From contig JAEZCO010000042.1 in NCBI GenBank assembly GCA_023433505.1, forward strand, positions 1-64,000: a stretch of DNA of 64,000 nucleotides. Direction: 5' to 3'. The notes under the pieces are model-generated. The model worked only from the letters and a program-made list of their open reading frames with translations. It had not been told where the DNA came from and ran no database searches. How positions within the stretch are numbered: the first letter of the stretch is position 1; the number at the start of each line of letters is the position of its first letter. Shown piece by piece: positions 60,235-64,000 of this stretch. Source of the stretch: Bacillota bacterium. Its GTDB lineage: Bacteria; Bacillota; Clostridia; Acetivibrionales; DTU013. The translations under genes and the position numbers were made by a program.

Positions 60235-60307
60235 ATTAAATCTAATTTATGTGATTTTATCCACATAAATTAGATTTAATTATACGGCAAAAAACTTGTT
60301 TATTCAA
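60235..60307 (-). promoter_or_regulatory. promoter plus 19-bp palindrome before the DUF4143 ATPase
   Basis: On the minus strand TTGAAT (60302-60307), 17 bases, TATAAT (60279-60284). Immediately downstream a perfect 19-base inverted repeat (60235-60253 and 60262-60280; arms ATTAAATCTAATTTATGTG) surrounds an 8-base loop and occupies the 5' leader up to about 15 bases before the start codon. It could be an operator or an RNA hairpin that controls translation or stability. The 60281-60472 gap contains nothing else. Confidence 0.85.
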
Positions 60308-60472
60308 GCGGTAACGTTTATTTCCCGATTAACTTCAGGGTCTTCCCTCCGTTGACAAAGTAAATAAATGATTCAACCCCTATTTCCTGCGCAAGACACA
60401 TCGAAATAAATAGTAGTTTCATGGGGCGCATTTTCTCTGACTAGGTATAATCCCTTGTATGATAGGCTCAAC

Positions 60473-62017
60473 TTATACCATTACCTCAAAAATTTTCTTC
60501 GAGTCCACATCAATCCACTGCGCTTTAGGCTCCTTATTACTGTTAAAATTGAAAATAAGAAGATAGCCGGTATCATGCCTGTGAATATCAAGATACTCAC
60601 ATAGTTGGGCAATACCCTTTTCTTCGTACTTTTTGCCGTTCCATATTTTCAGTTCCACAATATATTGTTTTTGATTGAAGGTCAATATCAGATCCATCCG
60701 CTTGTTTTGACGTGTTACAGGCTCAACATACCTGAATCCGACCCCATTGAGGATTGGTTTGAGAAAAGACAGGAAAATCATTCTTCCATGGGTCTCATAA
60801 AACCGCTCGTCTTCTTGACGGTATTCCTCATACATGAATTCCTGAAACTTGAGCAGCACCTTTTCCATATTCAGCCCGCCATGTTCAATGAACTGGCTGA
60901 TGCTCACCTGTGTGATCCCTTCCGACATTTCAAGCAGCTTCTCATCCTCCAGAAGGTAATTGTAAATCCGTTCTTCAAATATCTTGTTATGAATGATCAG
61001 TTTACCGCCATTTTGGGCAAACAGACCGTACATAATCCCTTTTTCATAAGCGTCATAATTATATGTGACACTCTGTCCCCTGATCAATAGATTATAAACA
61101 GTCTTTCTTATATCTTTATTATTCTGGATGTTCTTCATGACATCATCAAATAACGTGCTTTTTTCATTCAAAATATCTTTTACCGCAGCCTGAACGCCCG
61201 GAATATCCCATCGCTTTTCAAGCCTTTCGTCTATGATTTTACAAATCTGGCTGACGAGATACGGATAACCGCTGGTATAATCAAATATCATAGCGGATAT
61301 GGAAGATGTGTCAAATTTTATACCGGTGTCGTTGCAATACTCAATCAGCATGCTCTCTATTTCCAATTGCGAAAAGCTCATATTCACACGAAAATCCTCT
61401 GCAATATTCCACGGACTGTTGAAGCGTGTATCATTTTCGTCCCGGATAGCCAGCTTCAGGTTCTTTATATCATGAACCCCGGAAAGTATAACACTTTGGA
61501 AGGTAATGTCCTCTCCTGAATTTCTTGCCAGATATTTATTCCTCAGAAGTCCGAGAAATTTCAAAAATGTACGATTGTTACTGTTCTTGTCAACCTCGTC
61601 AATCAGTAAAACCACATCTTTTTTTATTTCCTTTATCATTTCAGTTATTTCCCTTGAAAGGGTATTATAACTGTCAATCTCTCTCTGATGCCGCCGTAAA
61701 ACAGATGCAAGCTCAATATCGATGAATTCGACACTATCCGCAAAAACGCTGAAAATCTCGCTGCAAAAAAACTCTTCAGATTCAAACATTCTGTCACTGA
61801 CGCCTTCAAAGCTAGTTTTTATGACAATATATTTTTCTCTAAGTTTTTTTGCAAGGGCGTTCAATGCAGTGGTCTTGCCATATTGCCTTGGCCGGTTGAT
61901 GGTGAAGTATGAGCCGTAGTCAACCATTTCCTCAATTTTATTTATTTTTTCCGAGATATCAACCATATAATGCATTTCAGGAACACATACGCCTGTGACA
62001 TTAAACCGCTTTTTCAT
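60473..62017 (-). CDS. AAA-like ATPase with PD-(D/E)XK nuclease domain
   Basis: 514 residues. The N-terminal AAA-like part has FTINRPRQYGKTTALNALAK (Walker A, RQYGKT) and VVLLIDEVDKNSNNRTFLKF (Walker B). The C-terminal domain has NKRMDLILTFNQKQYIVELKIWNG, the D...E-x-K core of PDDEXK_9-type nuclease folds (as RMDLILTF and YIVELKIW). ATG 62017 has AAGGA close upstream; a GTG at 62026 is the alternative. It is a different family from the 58891 gene but has the same ATPase-plus-nuclease plan. The role is unknown. Confidence 0.87.
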   Translation of the reverse strand: MKKRFNVTGVCVPEMHYMVDISEKINKIEEMVDYGSYFTINRPRQYGKTTALNALAKKLREKYIVIKTSFEGVSDRMFESEEFFCSEIFSVFADSVEFIDIELASVLRRHQREIDSYNTLSREITEMIKEIKKDVVLLIDEVDKNSNNRTFLKFLGLLRNKYLARNSGEDITFQSVILSGVHDIKNLKLAIRDENDTRFNSPWNIAEDFRVNMSFSQLEIESMLIEYCNDTGIKFDTSSISAMIFDYTSGYPYLVSQICKIIDERLEKRWDIPGVQAAVKDILNEKSTLFDDVMKNIQNNKDIRKTVYNLLIRGQSVTYNYDAYEKGIMYGLFAQNGGKLIIHNKIFEERIYNYLLEDEKLLEMSEGITQVSISQFIEHGGLNMEKVLLKFQEFMYEEYRQEDERFYETHGRMIFLSFLKPILNGVGFRYVEPVTRQNKRMDLILTFNQKQYIVELKIWNGKKYEEKGIAQLCEYLDIHRHDTGYLLIFNFNSNKEPKAQWIDVDSKKIFEVMV

Positions 62018-62107
62018 TTCCTTCACCTGCCTGTTTTATCCATTACGGCCATTATACCATTTCACGCAGTATAGGTAAAGCGATATAAGGCAACCGATTC
62101 TTGTCCA

Positions 62108-62157
62108 ATAAAAAAAGCAATTGTGTACAATGGTCAACACTGTACGACAATTGCTTT
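62108..62157 (-). terminator. rho-independent terminator of the glt operon
   Basis: AAAAAGCAATTGT pairs with ACAATTGCTTTTT, with an inner TACA/TGTA pair, followed on the minus strand by TTTTTTTATT. It starts about 18 bases after the gltD stop codon. Confidence 0.92.
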
Positions 62158-62174
62158 TTAAAACACGTAAACAA

Positions 62175-63659
62175 CTACTTGATCAGCGACCTGCCGGTGA
62201 GGTATTTGTCCACTTCCCTGGCGGCCAGCTTGCCTTCCTGGATGGCCCAGACCACAAGACTTTGGCCTCTTCTGGCATCGCCTGCGGCAAAAACCTTGTC
62301 GGTGCTGGTTTGAAAATCTTCATATTCTGCGGCAATATTGCTCCTCGGATCCCTGGCCAGCTTCAGTTCGCTGGGGATGGCGTCCTCAGGCCCCAGAAAG
62401 CCCATGGCCAGAAGCACAATGTCCGCTTTCCAGACCTTTTCGCTGCCGGGCACCTCCTTTGGAACAAACCTTCCCTGACTGTCCTTTGCCCAGGTAACTT
62501 CAATGGTGTGAACCTCTTTTACCTGTCCTTTTCCATCACCGACAATCCGCTTGGCGGATATCAGATAATTTCTGGGATCCTTCCCTGTCAGATGGATGGC
62601 TTCCTCCTGGCCGTAATCAACCTTCAGCTTCTTGGGCCATTCGGGCCATGGATTGGTGGCCGCAATCCTCTTTTCCGGAGGCTCGGGCAGTATCTCGAAC
62701 TGGAAAACGCTCTTGCAGCCATGCCGGATGGATGTGGCCACACAGTCGGTGCCGGTATCCCCGCCGCCGATGACAATTACGTTTTTACCTTTTGCACTGA
62801 TATATTTGCCGTCCTGAAGCTTTGAGTCCAGGAGGCTCTTTGTATTGAGCTTCAAAAAATTCACCGCATAATGGACGCCCTTCAGTTCCTTTCCTTCAAC
62901 ATCCAGGCCCCGGGCTTTGGTAGCGCCGGTGCAAAGCACCACCGCGTCAAAGGTATCCGCCAGTTCCTTCGCGCTTATGTCCTTGCCCACTTCGGCGTTC
63001 AAAACAAATTTGACACCGGCTTCTTTCATATGGTCAAGGCGTCTTTCCACGATGCCCTTATCCAGCTTCATGTTGGGAATACCGTACATCAGAAGGCCGC
63101 CGGCCCTGTCATCTCTTTCATACACGGTAACCTCATGTCCCACCAGATTCAGGTAATATGCGGTAGACAGGCCTGCGGGTCCGGAGCCTACAACAGCGAC
63201 TTTTTTGCCTGTAGGCTTCGCTTTTTTTACGTCTACCCAGCCCTCTGCAAAGGCTTTTTCAATGATTTCGTATTCAATGCTGCTTATGGTCACCGACTCC
63301 ATGTTATAGCCTTCGGTGCATGAACCCTCACACGGCGCGGGGCAGACCCTGCCTGTGAATTCCGGAAAAGGATTCGTCCTTATAAGCCTTTTGTATGCTT
63401 CCTTCCACTGTCCCCGATAGATCAGATCGTTCCATTCGGGAATCAGATTGTGCACGGGGCACCCTGCAGCCATACCGTTTAAAAGCACACCGCCGTGGCA
63501 GAAGGGAATTCCGCAATTCATACATCTTGCCGCCTGAATCTTAACCTCTTCGGGGTCCTGGGGCAGACGAAACTCGTCCCAGTTCCGCAGCCTGTCTTCA
63601 GGAGAGCATTTTTTCGGATTTATTCTTTCATATTCTAAAAATCCAGTCGCTTTTCCCAT
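62175..63659 (-). CDS. gltD: glutamate synthase small subunit
   Basis: 494 residues. The N-terminal cysteine region CMNCGIPFCHGG and GCPVHNLIPEWNDLIYRGQW, then CPAPCEGSCTEG, bind the 4Fe-4S clusters. GSGPAGLSTAYYLN binds FAD and GGGDTGTDCVATSIRHG binds NADPH. It supplies electrons from NAD(P)H to the large subunit for glutamate formation from glutamine and 2-oxoglutarate. It follows gltB by 26 bases. Confidence 0.97.
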   Translation of the reverse strand: MGKATGFLEYERINPKKCSPEDRLRNWDEFRLPQDPEEVKIQAARCMNCGIPFCHGGVLLNGMAAGCPVHNLIPEWNDLIYRGQWKEAYKRLIRTNPFPEFTGRVCPAPCEGSCTEGYNMESVTISSIEYEIIEKAFAEGWVDVKKAKPTGKKVAVVGSGPAGLSTAYYLNLVGHEVTVYERDDRAGGLLMYGIPNMKLDKGIVERRLDHMKEAGVKFVLNAEVGKDISAKELADTFDAVVLCTGATKARGLDVEGKELKGVHYAVNFLKLNTKSLLDSKLQDGKYISAKGKNVIVIGGGDTGTDCVATSIRHGCKSVFQFEILPEPPEKRIAATNPWPEWPKKLKVDYGQEEAIHLTGKDPRNYLISAKRIVGDGKGQVKEVHTIEVTWAKDSQGRFVPKEVPGSEKVWKADIVLLAMGFLGPEDAIPSELKLARDPRSNIAAEYEDFQTSTDKVFAAGDARRGQSLVVWAIQEGKLAAREVDKYLTGRSLIK

Positions 63660-63685
63660 TTTACTCCTACCTCAATCTTTAACCC

Positions 63686-64000
63686 TTAATTTTTAAAACT
63701 CTCCTCGAACGCCGCCATCAGGGCCTCGTCTCCGCTAAGACCCGCCTTGTGGGCCTTATCTATATTTTCGAGCATCTTCTTGTAATCCTTGGGTATGACC
63801 TTCGTAAACCTCCGGGCATACCTGTCCCAATCGGCAAGAACCTTTCTTCCCACAGGGCTTCCGGTATATACGACATGCTTGTCGATCATGCTCCGGAGCT
63901 CTTCCTTCTCCTCCGGAGAGGTGATTCTCTCAAGGGATACCATGGACTTGTTGCAAAGCTTTTCATTGAAATCCAGGATATAGGCGATGCCGCCGGACAT
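63686..64000 (-). CDS. gltB: glutamate synthase large subunit, C-terminal fragment
   Basis: The last 104 residues of the large subunit; the gene continues past position 64000, so the methionine at the window edge is not the start. MSGGIAYILDF, followed by an alpha-helical tail with LRSMIDKHVVYTGSPVGRKV and WDRYARRFTKVIPKDYKKML, is the usual end of GltB after the beta-helix domain. The order gltB-gltD is normal. Confidence 0.95.
   Translation of the reverse strand: MSGGIAYILDFNEKLCNKSMVSLERITSPEEKEELRSMIDKHVVYTGSPVGRKVLADWDRYARRFTKVIPKDYKKMLENIDKAHKAGLSGDEALMAAFEESFKN

Overview
The window looks like a chromosomal stretch from a Gram-positive member of the Clostridia (Firmicutes). It opens with the first ~50 bases of a 16S rRNA gene (minus strand), whose GGCGGCGTGCCTAA end is typical of Clostridia, behind two tandem consensus rrn promoters. 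Other Firmicute signs are strong AGGAGG ribosome-binding sites, YesM/YesN-type two-component pairs, Lpl/Ytc-type sugar ABC transporters, many 4Fe-4S and 2Fe-2S proteins and U-tailed terminators. No tRNA, CRISPR array, phage gene or recognisable transposase was seen.

Layout. 1-4000: rrn promoters, an alpha/beta hydrolase, an endonuclease-IV-like TIM barrel and a Gfo/Idh oxidoreductase. 4200-10100: the most unusual block, made of a stand-alone RyR-domain protein, a SLOG-like protein with four membrane helices, a lipoprotein with beta-propeller-like repeats, and a TIR-TM-WD40 protein. It looks like an uncharacterised nucleotide-signalling or defence cassette. 10450-12480: two flavodoxin-like reductases divergent from a TetR regulator, with overlapping consensus promoters and repeated operators. 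12570-37150: two pectin/plant-polysaccharide loci. The first has a histidine kinase, response regulator, two permeases, a solute-binding lipoprotein, a secreted CBM/beta-helix protein and a DUF4038 glycosidase. The second has two solute-binding lipoproteins, two permeases, a GH28-like enzyme, a CBM32-like protein and a divergent kinase/regulator pair. A tetR/membrane-protein pair lies between them. A 45-codon remnant of a GH65 phosphorylase and a dispersed hairpin-rich repeat show that the area has been rearranged.

37200-40800: a QueG-like iron-sulfur protein with a MarR regulator, small Cys-rich proteins and a TetR/winged-helix/zinc-ribbon operon. 40870-58790: a large catabolic region with a BMP-type nucleoside ABC importer, a candidate structured RNA with its own promoter, a split HcnABC-like FAD/Fe-S dehydrogenase, a metal-dependent deaminase-type amidohydrolase, a class III aminotransferase, an iron alcohol dehydrogenase, a polar-amino-acid ABC importer, a cytidylate-kinase-like protein and a PucR activator. 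Together these suggest uptake, deamination/oxidation and transamination of a nitrogenous compound whose identity the sequence does not reveal. 58890-62020: two orphan AAA ATPases with nuclease-like C-termini. 62170-64000: gltD and the 3' end of gltB.
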